Shown here piece after piece: positions 1-5,101 of a stretch of 5,295 bases of DNA. The stretch is taken from assembly GCA_029862725.1 (NCBI GenBank), contig JAOTWT010000259.1, positions 1 through 5,295 on the forward strand, in the 5' to 3' direction. The notes below the pieces were generated by a model. That model was not told the origin of the DNA and made no database searches. It saw nothing but the letters and a program-made list of their open reading frames with translations. The DNA comes from Acidobacteriota bacterium. Lineage in GTDB: Bacteria; Acidobacteriota; Blastocatellia; Pyrinomonadales; Pyrinomonadaceae. Both the position numbers and the translations under genes were made by a program. Numbering within the stretch: the stretch's first letter is position 1; every line of letters starts with the position of its first letter.

Positions 1-717
1 ATCACAGCTGCCGAACGACTGCGGGCGCAGGGAATAGATAAGATCGGATTGCTGTATACCGTCGACGAGGAGGAGGCCTGCCTCGGTGCCAAAGCCGCAA
101 ACGACCTTCCGATCGCAGGAAAATGTAAATACCTGATCAACGGCGAGCCGACCGATAACGATCTCGGAATCGGTTCCAAGGGCTCGCTTCGTATGTTGCT
201 CAAAACAAAAGGGAAAGCGGCTCATTCGGCCTATCCGGAAATGGGCGAGTCGGCGATCGAAAAAATCATCGCGGTACTAAATGACATTATTGCCGCCGAT
301 CTGCCGAAGGATGATTTTTTTGGCGAAACGACCTTGAATATCGGTACGATTAATGGCGGGTTAAAAACGAACGTCGTACCGCCCTTCGCCGAGGCTGGGC
401 TTCACATCCGCATGGTAACCGGGCTGGAGCCGGTGATGGATGTTCTCGATAAGGCGATAGACGGACGGGCGGAACTCGAGACGATGTCGCTCAGCCTTCC
501 GGTCAGGATGCTTGCAGTCGACGGTTTTAAGCAGAAAGTCGTGCGGTTTACGACCGATATCCCGAATTTGCCGAACTGGGGTACGCCGCTTTTGCTGGGA
601 CCGGGTTCAATACTCGACGCCCATACATCCCACGAGTTTGTGATGAAGAAGGATCTCGAAACAGCGGTCAGTCTTTATGTTGACTTGGTAAAGGATTTGC
701 TGTTGCGGGATTCTTAA
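1..717 (+). CDS. M20-family metallohydrolase (ArgE/DapE-like), C-terminal part
   Basis: The frame is open from the left edge, so the start lies outside; 238 residues are visible of a family that usually has about 350-400. The family is zinc-dependent and cytoplasmic and hydrolyses N-acyl amino acids or peptides (acetylornithine deacetylase, succinyl-diaminopimelate desuccinylase, aminoacylase). Visible motifs, numbered from the first complete codon: TVDEEE at 20-25 (catalytic and metal-binding glutamates), INGEPT at 46-51 (metal ligand Glu49), KGKAAHSAYP at 70-79 in the dimerisation/lid domain (His75), and LDAHTSHEFV at 205-214, where His208 is the probable last metal ligand. The N-terminal H-x-D metal motif is outside the window. 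dapB lies downstream, which favours a DapE-like role in diaminopimelate synthesis, but the INGEPT and AHSAYP context is equally usual in ArgE-like proteins. The family is certain; the substrate is not. Confidence 0.9.
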   Translation: MTAAERLRAQGIDKIGLLYTVDEEEACLGAKAANDLPIAGKCKYLINGEPTDNDLGIGSKGSLRMLLKTKGKAAHSAYPEMGESAIEKIIAVLNDIIAADLPKDDFFGETTLNIGTINGGLKTNVVPPFAEAGLHIRMVTGLEPVMDVLDKAIDGRAELETMSLSLPVRMLAVDGFKQKVVRFTTDIPNLPNWGTPLLLGPGSILDAHTSHEFVMKKDLETAVSLYVDLVKDLLLRDS

Positions 718-749
718 CCACATAGAATCATAGGTAACATAGATAAGGA
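716..749 (+). repeat. Left arm of imperfect inverted repeat
   Basis: This stretch begins at the stop codon of the M20 gene. It matches the reverse complement of 1542-1574: a shared CACATAGAA core, then CA, AG, AAC and ATAGAT blocks in the same order. By hand count about 22 positions match, with 2 mismatches and two 2-base offsets. The matching arms bracket the GxxExxY gene. AT-rich ccacatagaa-type repeats look like dispersed intergenic elements, but only this window can be seen. Confidence 0.7.
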
Positions 750-866
750 ATTCGGCTTTTTGCAACAGGTAGTGTTGTTGCCTAAGAAACCATGGGGTTC
801 GATCACAGCAATTCGTTTTCTATATGTTCTCCGTCTGTATTTGTGTAAGTCCTTTGAGAGTTGGGT

Positions 867-895
867 AACCACAAGGAGTCAAAACGAACATAAAA
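867..895 (+). repeat. Internal copy related to the left inverted-repeat arm
   Basis: It aligns without gaps to 716-742 in direct orientation with about 20 of 27 positions identical, including the opening AACCACA and the closing AACATA blocks. It lies in the leader of the GxxExxY gene. It may be an older boundary of a nested or duplicated element. The match is weaker than that between the two outer arms, so a chance match in AT-rich sequence is possible. Confidence 0.45.
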
Positions 896-1057
896 ATCCT
901 TGGGCATTCGCCAAGAAGGAGATATTATTTTGTAAAGCACGTGACCGATCATACTCCGGCCAGCAAGAGTAGGTCGGCTATCTTTTTAGTAAAGAAATCG
1001 GAATCTGTGGGTTAGATGCTCTCCAGAGTTCGCACTTCCTTTCTCACCCCTAAGCTT

Positions 1058-1065
1058 GGAGGAAG
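1058..1065 (+). promoter_or_regulatory. Strong ribosome binding site of the GxxExxY gene
   Basis: GGAGGAAG is a near-perfect anti-16S match. GGAGG ends 7 bases before the ATG at 1070, which fixes that start. It is the clearest Shine-Dalgarno sequence in the window; dapB and the trpF-like gene show none of this quality. Confidence 0.85.
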
Positions 1066-1069
1066 TTAA

Positions 1070-1483
1070 ATGTTGACAAAGAAGTATTTAGACGAACTGT
1101 CTTATGAGGCAATAGGTGCTGCAATCGAAGTGCATAAGGCTGTCGGACCGGGATTATGCGAATCTGTTTACCACAGATGTATGGAGCACGAACTTTCGTT
1201 AAGAAATCTACGATTTAGGTCGGAACTCTTTGTTCCTGTGGAATACAAAGGCGTCAAATTGGATGCCGAACTGAAATGCGATCTTTTCCTGGAAGAATGT
1301 CTTGCGGTCGAGTTGAAGTCGGTAAAAACGTTGATGCCGGTAAATGAAGCCCAACTTCTCACGTACATGAGTCTATTAAATATAGGGAAGGGCCTGTTGG
1401 TGAACTTCAATTGCACAAACATTTTTAAGTCAGGTCAAAAAACACTTGTCAACAAAATGTATCGCAACTTGCCGGATCAATGA
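1070..1483 (+). CDS. GxxExxY protein (PD-(D/E)XK nuclease-like)
   Basis: This complete 137-residue protein is full length for the GxxExxY family. The signature is G28-L-C-E31-S-V-Y34, preceded by the family-typical YEAIGAAIEVHKAVGPG at 12-28. A PD-(D/E)XK-like core follows: Asp71 in CDLF, then Glu81-Leu-Lys83 in VELKSV, then Q95LLTYM, as in nuclease-fold proteins. The C-terminal GLLVNFNCTNIFKSGQKT (108-125) is also family-typical. No membrane segment or signal peptide is visible. The biological role of the family is not established; the fold suggests nucleic-acid cleavage or binding. A strong ribosome binding site 7 bases upstream supports the ATG at 1070. The gene sits between inverted repeats and looks more AT-rich than its neighbours, consistent with horizontal arrival. 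The family assignment is firm; activity is unknown. Confidence 0.93.
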   Translation: MLTKKYLDELSYEAIGAAIEVHKAVGPGLCESVYHRCMEHELSLRNLRFRSELFVPVEYKGVKLDAELKCDLFLEECLAVELKSVKTLMPVNEAQLLTYMSLLNIGKGLLVNFNCTNIFKSGQKTLVNKMYRNLPDQ

Positions 1484-1541
1484 TCGCTTATAAAGAACAC
1501 ATTTTATTTAAAGGAACGTTTGGGCAGACGAGCAAAAAAGT

Positions 1542-1574
1542 CTCCATCTATGTGTTCTCTGTTTCTATGTGTTT
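1542..1574 (-). repeat. Right arm of imperfect inverted repeat
   Basis: Read on the minus strand it begins AAACACATAGAA and continues through CA, AG, AAC and ATAGAT blocks that match the left arm at 716-749. It ends 14 bases before the dapB start codon, so any promoter or leader for dapB must lie in or very close to the repeat, unless dapB is read through from upstream. Confidence 0.7.
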
Positions 1575-1588
1575 AAAAACATAATCAA

Positions 1589-2287
1589 ATGAAGATTGCA
1601 CTTATAGGCTATGGCGTGATGGGGAAACTCATCGAAAGGATCGCGGTCCAAAGAGGGCACGAGATCTCTGCAAAGATCGACGAGCCGGAGGCCGGGCTTA
1701 CAATGGATGAACTGGCCTCTAGACTCTCCGGAGCGGATGTTGCGATCGAGTTTTCGATCCCCGATGCCGTTGAGCGTAATATCGCGGCTTCAATGAAAGC
1801 AGGAGTTCCGCTTGTTGAAGGAACGACCGGTTGGAATGACCGAATCGACGCGATACGGCTACTTGTAGAAAAAAATGAAGGTGGCTTTGTATACGGCGCG
1901 AATTTCTCGATTGGCGTAAACCTCTTTTACCACGTCGTCAGGAATGCCGCGCAATTGTTCTCAAAGTTTGATGATTATGAGGTGTTCATAGAAGAACAGC
2001 ATCACTCCCGGAAACTGGACGCACCCTCGGGCACTGCGCTCAAGATAAAAGACATCGTTGACGAGAGCTACAAACACGAATATTCCGTTTCATCGACCCG
2101 CGCCGGCAACATCCCGGGCACTCACCGCGTCGGTTTCGACGGCACTGCCGATCAGGTCCTCCTCGAACACGCGGCGCGTTCGCGTGAAGGCTTTGCCGCC
2201 GGTGCCGTCATGGCAGCGGAGTGGGTCATTGGAAAAAAGGGCTTTTGGGAGTTTTCGGATGTGATTGACGACGTAATCGTGGAGTGA
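1589..2287 (+). CDS. dapB: 4-hydroxy-tetrahydrodipicolinate reductase
   Basis: DapB reduces the product of DapA to tetrahydrodipicolinate with NAD(P)H in the cytoplasm, a step in diaminopimelate and lysine synthesis. The protein has 232 residues, somewhat shorter than the about 270 of the E. coli enzyme and similar to short DapB forms. Domains: N-terminal Rossmann fold with the dinucleotide motif GYGVMG (7-12), VEGTTGW (76-82) near the nucleotide pocket, then the catalytic and tetramerisation domain with EEQHHSRKLDAPSGTA (135-150). That motif includes the His138-His139 pair and Lys142, the residues expected for proton transfer and substrate binding. RAGNIPGTH (171-179) is the conserved later motif. 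The ATG at 1589 starts directly at the Rossmann strand, but no good Shine-Dalgarno sequence precedes it. The right repeat of the GxxExxY segment ends 14 bases upstream. Confidence 0.96.
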   Translation: MKIALIGYGVMGKLIERIAVQRGHEISAKIDEPEAGLTMDELASRLSGADVAIEFSIPDAVERNIAASMKAGVPLVEGTTGWNDRIDAIRLLVEKNEGGFVYGANFSIGVNLFYHVVRNAAQLFSKFDDYEVFIEEQHHSRKLDAPSGTALKIKDIVDESYKHEYSVSSTRAGNIPGTHRVGFDGTADQVLLEHAARSREGFAAGAVMAAEWVIGKKGFWEFSDVIDDVIVE

Positions 2288-2322
2288 GTTTCAGGTTTCA
2301 AGTCTCAAGTTTCAAGTTCTTG
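2288..2322 (+). repeat. Tandem 7-base repeat array, forward arm
   Basis: Starting directly after the dapB stop there are four 7-base units, GTTTCAG, GTTTCAA, GTCTCAA and GTTTCAA, then a degenerate GTTCTTG. The inverse unit is repeated four times at 2381-2408. The two arrays pair imperfectly (21 of 28 positions in register, more if G-U pairs are allowed in RNA), so a transcript could form a long hairpin with a loop of about 65 bases. Confidence 0.8.
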
Positions 2323-2345
2323 TTGACCATGTCGTTTATTTTGTG

Positions 2346-2360
2346 GCCACGGACGCAGGA
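2346..2360 (+). repeat. Short direct repeat upstream of the trpF-like gene
   Basis: GCCACGGACGCAGGA here matches 3074-3090 just after the trpF-like stop, with one mismatch and one 2-base insertion. The pair brackets the trpF-like gene. Short enough that chance cannot be excluded. Confidence 0.45.
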
Positions 2361-2380
2361 ACCAAGTGAAAAACCCAGAC

Positions 2381-2408
2381 TTGGAACGTGAAACCCGGAA
2401 CTTGAAAC
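2381..2408 (+). repeat. Tandem 7-base repeat array, inverted arm
   Basis: Four contiguous units, TTGGAAC, GTGAAAC, CCGGAAC and TTGAAAC, are variants of TTGAAAC, the reverse complement of the GTTTCAA unit at 2288-2315. The array ends 5 bases before the ATG at 2414. It is in frame with the downstream gene, so an upstream GTG start would translate the repeat. Confidence 0.8.
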
Positions 2409-2413
2409 GCCGA

Positions 2414-3070
2414 ATGAACATAAGGCCGAAAATCAAAATCTGCTGTATTTCCTCGCTCGAAGAGGCGCGGATGGCGATCGAATTCGGCGCGGATGCCATT
2501 GGGCTCGTCGGGCCTATGCCGTCTGGACCGGGCGTTATCGACGACGACGTTATCAGAGAGATTGCGGCCAAGGTTTCAGGTGAGGTCGATACGTTTTTGC
2601 TTACGAGCGAAACAGGTTCGGAAGAAGTCGTTAAACATCATCAACGGGCGAACACCTCGGCGATCCAGCTTGTCGATCGCTTGAATAAAGGGTCTCATGC
2701 TGAGATTCGCGCCAGTCTGCCCGGCGTCAAAATCGTCCAGGTAGTGCATGTTGTCGGCGAAGAATCTGTAGGCGCGGCGCTTGAACAGGCCCAAACTGCA
2801 GATATGATTCTGCTCGATTCCGGCAATCCAAACCTTGAGGTCAAGGAACTTGGCGGAACCGGGAGGACACACAACTGGGATATCAGCCGGAAGATCGTTG
2901 AGCATTCGCCCGCACCTGTGTTTCTTGCCGGCGGGTTGAACCCTGCGAACGTCGCCGACGCGATTTCCGCTGTCGAGCCGTTTGGTGTTGACCTTTGTTC
3001 CGGAGTGAGAACTGACGGCGATCTGGACCCTTGGAAGCTCGAACGCTTCTTTCGGAATCTGGCATATTGA
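2414..3070 (+). CDS. Phosphoribosylanthranilate isomerase-like protein (divergent TrpF)
   Basis: This 218-residue single (beta/alpha)8-barrel has the size of TrpF, which isomerises N-(5-phosphoribosyl)anthranilate in tryptophan synthesis. TrpF marks: KICCIS (8-13) with Cys10 at the catalytic cysteine position, ILLDS (132-136) with Asp135 at the general-acid position, GGTGRTHNWD (147-156), and the phosphate-binding AGGLNPANV (172-180) and CSGVRTDGDLD (195-205). Differences: KICC replaces the usual KICG, PSGPG (36-40) replaces the usual SPR, and QLVD (85-88) replaces QLHG. No other trp gene is visible. It may be a TrpF paralogue with another substrate, so no gene symbol is given. The ATG at 2414 is preferred to a GTG at 2366 because the additional 16 residues are encoded by repeat DNA and the TrpF first strand begins right after the ATG. 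Confidence 0.85.
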   Translation: MNIRPKIKICCISSLEEARMAIEFGADAIGLVGPMPSGPGVIDDDVIREIAAKVSGEVDTFLLTSETGSEEVVKHHQRANTSAIQLVDRLNKGSHAEIRASLPGVKIVQVVHVVGEESVGAALEQAQTADMILLDSGNPNLEVKELGGTGRTHNWDISRKIVEHSPAPVFLAGGLNPANVADAISAVEPFGVDLCSGVRTDGDLDPWKLERFFRNLAY

Positions 3071-3278
3071 ATTGCCACGAACGTGCAGGACGCCGTGCAA
3101 CTCCCGCTAACACCGCCTCTCAGCGGATCTTATAAAACCAGGAGCAAAGACCAAATACGAGCGGGGGACTCGGCCGCTGAAGGAGCCACCTCCGAATTCG
3201 GACGGGCCGTGGCAGGGTCGGTGCTCTTGGGCGAACAACCGAAAACGTCCATCGCAATGACCAACGCAAAAACTCGAT
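3071..3278. other. Intergenic gap between convergent genes
   Basis: No supported gene lies in these 208 bases. They hold the second copy of the short direct repeat (3074-3090), small stems CCGCT/AGCGG at 3104-3126 and AGCGG/CCGCT at 3160-3178, and a perfect 12-base palindrome TCCGAATTCGGA at 3191-3202, itself enclosed by GCCAC/GTGGC. The stems could help end transcription from both sides, but none is followed by a T run, so no intrinsic terminator is called. A plus-strand frame open from 3083 to 3304 has low-complexity, repeat-like content. Confidence 0.5.
3074..3090 (+). repeat. Short direct repeat downstream of the trpF-like gene
   Basis: This copy begins GCCACGAACG and ends CAGGA, pairing with 2346-2360. 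It starts 4 bases after the trpF-like stop codon. Confidence 0.45.
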
Positions 3279-4052
3279 TTATTTCATTCCCAGTCTTGAT
3301 TTGAGTTCCCGGACACGGGTCCGCGCCACCGAAACATCCGTCTTGGCGGAGTCTCTCAAACGCACCACGACGCCTCCTGAAAACCAGCCATGGACCATCT
3401 CTACAAAATCAAGGTTTACAATCGTCGATCTGTGAACCCGCATGAACCCATCCGGGTCCAGACTATTCTCCAGCGTGTTGAGCGTTTGATCCACCGGCCT
3501 TCGCCTGCCGGACCTCATGACAGCGAAAGTGACCTTGTCCTCTGAAATGAAGTGCGTAACATCCTTCACATCAACGATTTGCACTTTTGGCCCGACCCTT
3601 GATGAAATCCGTAGCAAGGGAGCGGGTGTCTCATCCTGATCTTTTAACTTTCGGATCAGGTCTCCTAATTGCAGTTGACCGGCTGACGAAATGCGGTCGA
3701 TTTTGTCGAGTGCGCCGTTCAGACGTTCCCTTTCGATCGGCTTGAGAAGATAGTCGACCGAAAAATATTCGAAGGCGTCCAAGGAATGTTGATCATACGC
3801 CGTGGTAAAAATGACCGGCGGATGCGTGCCAAGTTCCTCGAGCAGCTCAAATCCTGAAAGACCCGGCATCTTGATATCGAGAAACAAGACATCGGGGGAA
3901 GCCAAACGAAGTTTGACCAGGGCTTTGGCTGGATCCGTTTCGCTTCCGGTCACTTCGACGCGCCCGGTTTCCCTCAACAGCGAATCAAGGCGTTTTAACG
4001 CAAGAGGTTCGTCATCGACAAGAAAAGCACTAATTTTCGATTTTTTGTCCAT
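3279..4052 (-). CDS. LytTR-family response regulator
   Basis: The 257-residue protein has the LytR/AlgR layout. The receiver domain (about 7-122) shows the acidic pair in LVDDEP (Asp13, Asp14), phospho-acceptor Asp59 in FLDIKMPG, Thr83/Thr84 in IFTTAYD and conserved Lys104 in YLLKPIE. A linker of about 25 residues leads to a LytTR DNA-binding domain (about 148-255) with the hallmark MRVHRSTIVNLDFV at 204-217. It is expected to be phosphorylated by the adjacent kinase and to regulate promoters through direct repeats typical of LytTR sites. Its ATG lies inside the last codons of the kinase gene (23-base overlap) and has no clear ribosome binding site, so translational coupling is likely. Targets cannot be named from the window. 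Confidence 0.96.
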   Translation of the reverse strand: MDKKSKISAFLVDDEPLALKRLDSLLRETGRVEVTGSETDPAKALVKLRLASPDVLFLDIKMPGLSGFELLEELGTHPPVIFTTAYDQHSLDAFEYFSVDYLLKPIERERLNGALDKIDRISSAGQLQLGDLIRKLKDQDETPAPLLRISSRVGPKVQIVDVKDVTHFISEDKVTFAVMRSGRRRPVDQTLNTLENSLDPDGFMRVHRSTIVNLDFVEMVHGWFSGGVVVRLRDSAKTDVSVARTRVRELKSRLGMK

Positions 4053-5088
4053 CTTTGGGAATGATTATCGAGACCGAACCGCCATCGGAGTTGTCGATTT
4101 TGACAGAGCCGCGCCCGTCGTATGCCGAGTTTATACGCTCGATCAAATTGTCGAGGCCGTGGCCTTCCGATACGTCTTGAGGAGTAAATCCCTCTCCGTT
4201 GTCACTGACGGTGACGACCATATACCCATTTTTACTAAACGCTGAAATCCGGATCGAAGTTCGTTCGGGTCTGTTTCCGGCGACATGCTTGATCGAGTTT
4301 TCGACCAGCGTCTGGACTGCAAAGGTAGGTACGTCCCTTTCGTTAAGGTTCTTGTCGATATCGAATTCATAATGGAGCTTGTTCGTAAACCGCGATTTCT
4401 GGATCTCGAGATAGTCGGCAGTGATCGCCAGTTCCCGTTCCAGAGAGTTGAAACTATCTACACCTGCGTCGAGCGAGTAACGGAGAATGCTGGACAGTCG
4501 TTCGACCATCCGCTCGGCGGCTGGCGGGTCGTCCCGAATTAATGCGGCGATTGAATTGAGGGTATTAAAAAGGAAATGTGGCCTGACGCGGGATTCCAAC
4601 GAAGCGAATCTCGCCTCGCTGGCAAGCGTCCGCGCTTTTTGTTCGGCAATCTCCTTTCTTCTCAGTTCCGCTTTCGCCTCACGTAATTTCCCCCGGGAAG
4701 TCAGATAAAGGTACCCGCCAAAGCCAAAGATGTACGAGATGAGGAGCGAGAAGACAAATGTCCTGGTCGAAGGAATCGCCGAATAGGGTCTGTTGTATGG
4801 ATTTACAAACCAGAGAAACAACCTCGTCATCATCAGACCCGCATACGTCGAGGGAACGATACCGATAACGATCGCAATCGCGCGTATAAAAAAACGTTGC
4901 TTTTCAAGCGTCGGCGCTACAAGAAAAACAAAGGCCGACACAAAAGTCGCAATGAAGAATGTATGGACGAGAGAATCGTAGATCCTCTCGCCGGAAAGAC
5001 CGAAGGAAAGTGAGTTCAAAAACACGACCGCGACCGCGGACGCCGCCATGAGTGCGATCCAACCCCGTTTCCCGATTTTTGCCGGCAT
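4030..5088 (-). CDS. LytS/YehU-type membrane sensor histidine kinase
   Basis: From the ATG at 5088 the protein has 352 residues. Four hydrophobic membrane segments are visible at about 8-30, 41-60, 66-92 and 109-130, with no large extracellular domain. A charged, probably coiled-coil linker (132-167) follows, then the LytS-type phosphorylation site ESRVRPHFLFNTLNSI (165-180) with His171, and an ATPase domain with N box QTLVENSIKH (259-268), VSDNGEGF (294-301) and GHGLDNLIERI (309-319). It should autophosphorylate and pass phosphate to the overlapping LytTR regulator. A longer frame starts with TTG at 5232, but it would overlap the end of the upstream carotenoid oxygenase gene and adds a low-complexity basic leader; 5088 leaves a 13-base gap and places the first membrane segment at the N terminus. 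The signal sensed is unknown. Confidence 0.95.
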   Translation of the reverse strand: MPAKIGKRGWIALMAASAVAVVFLNSLSFGLSGERIYDSLVHTFFIATFVSAFVFLVAPTLEKQRFFIRAIAIVIGIVPSTYAGLMMTRLFLWFVNPYNRPYSAIPSTRTFVFSLLISYIFGFGGYLYLTSRGKLREAKAELRRKEIAEQKARTLASEARFASLESRVRPHFLFNTLNSIAALIRDDPPAAERMVERLSSILRYSLDAGVDSFNSLERELAITADYLEIQKSRFTNKLHYEFDIDKNLNERDVPTFAVQTLVENSIKHVAGNRPERTSIRISAFSKNGYMVVTVSDNGEGFTPQDVSEGHGLDNLIERINSAYDGRGSVKIDNSDGGSVSIIIPKDGQKIEN

Positions 5089-5101
5089 GGCTACCAAATT
5101 G

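Larger units (their letters stand above)
718..1069 (+). other. 352-base non-coding leader of the GxxExxY gene
   Basis: The stretch contains the left inverted-repeat arm (716-749), a related repeat (867-895) and the ribosome binding site at 1058-1065. A 70-codon TTG-started frame at 760-972 has no recognisable protein features and is not called. Small potential stems are visible: CAACA/TGTTG at 763-777, CAAGGA/TCCTTG between 872 and 902, and CTTGG/CCAAG around 898-915. None has the run of T residues of an intrinsic terminator. No convincing -35/-10 pair was found, although the long leader suggests the gene has its own promoter. Confidence 0.6.
716..1574. mobile_element. Putative inverted-repeat-bounded GxxExxY cassette
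   Basis: The segment is bounded by imperfect inverted repeats (716-749 and 1542-1574), carries a further related repeat copy at 867-895, and contains one complete gene that encodes a GxxExxY protein. It separates an M20 hydrolase from dapB, two genes that could belong to one pathway, and its coding part looks more AT-rich than its neighbours. It encodes no transposase or recombinase, and no target-site duplication was found at the ends. The mobile-element call is an inference; the alternative is a gene that happens to lie between two copies of a dispersed intergenic repeat. Confidence 0.35.

Noticed and set aside
760..972. Plus-strand 70-codon open frame in the leader of the GxxExxY gene
   Set aside because: It starts with TTG, has no ribosome binding site, no recognisable motif, and crosses the internal repeat copy at 867-895.
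1170..1193. ACCACAGATG-like stretch within the GxxExxY gene that resembles the flanking repeats
   Set aside because: It encodes part of the family-typical region around the GxxExxY tyrosine (VYHRCMEHEL), so protein conservation explains it; similarity to the repeats beyond ACCACA is poor.
1168..1422. Minus-strand open frame inside the GxxExxY gene
   Set aside because: It is an antisense frame fully inside a gene with clear family motifs, and its translation has no recognisable features.
2288..2408. Possible CRISPR-like array from the 7-base repeats
   Set aside because: Units are contiguous 7-mers without spacers, in two opposite orientations; no cas genes are present.
2576..3113. Minus-strand open frames across the trpF-like gene
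   Set aside because: They are shadows of the trpF-like coding sequence, which has clear barrel motifs; their translations are rich in Arg/Ser and without domains.
3071..3278. Intrinsic terminator for either convergent transcript
   Set aside because: The visible stems are only 5 base pairs or so and lack a following T run on either strand.
3083..3304. Plus-strand 73-codon open frame in the convergent gap, running into the regulator gene end
   Set aside because: Low-complexity repeat-like translation, no ribosome binding site, and overlap with the 3' end of the LytTR gene.
3802..4245. Plus-strand 147-codon open frame opposite the regulator and kinase genes
   Set aside because: Antisense to two genes with complete diagnostic motifs; serine/arginine-rich translation with no domain.
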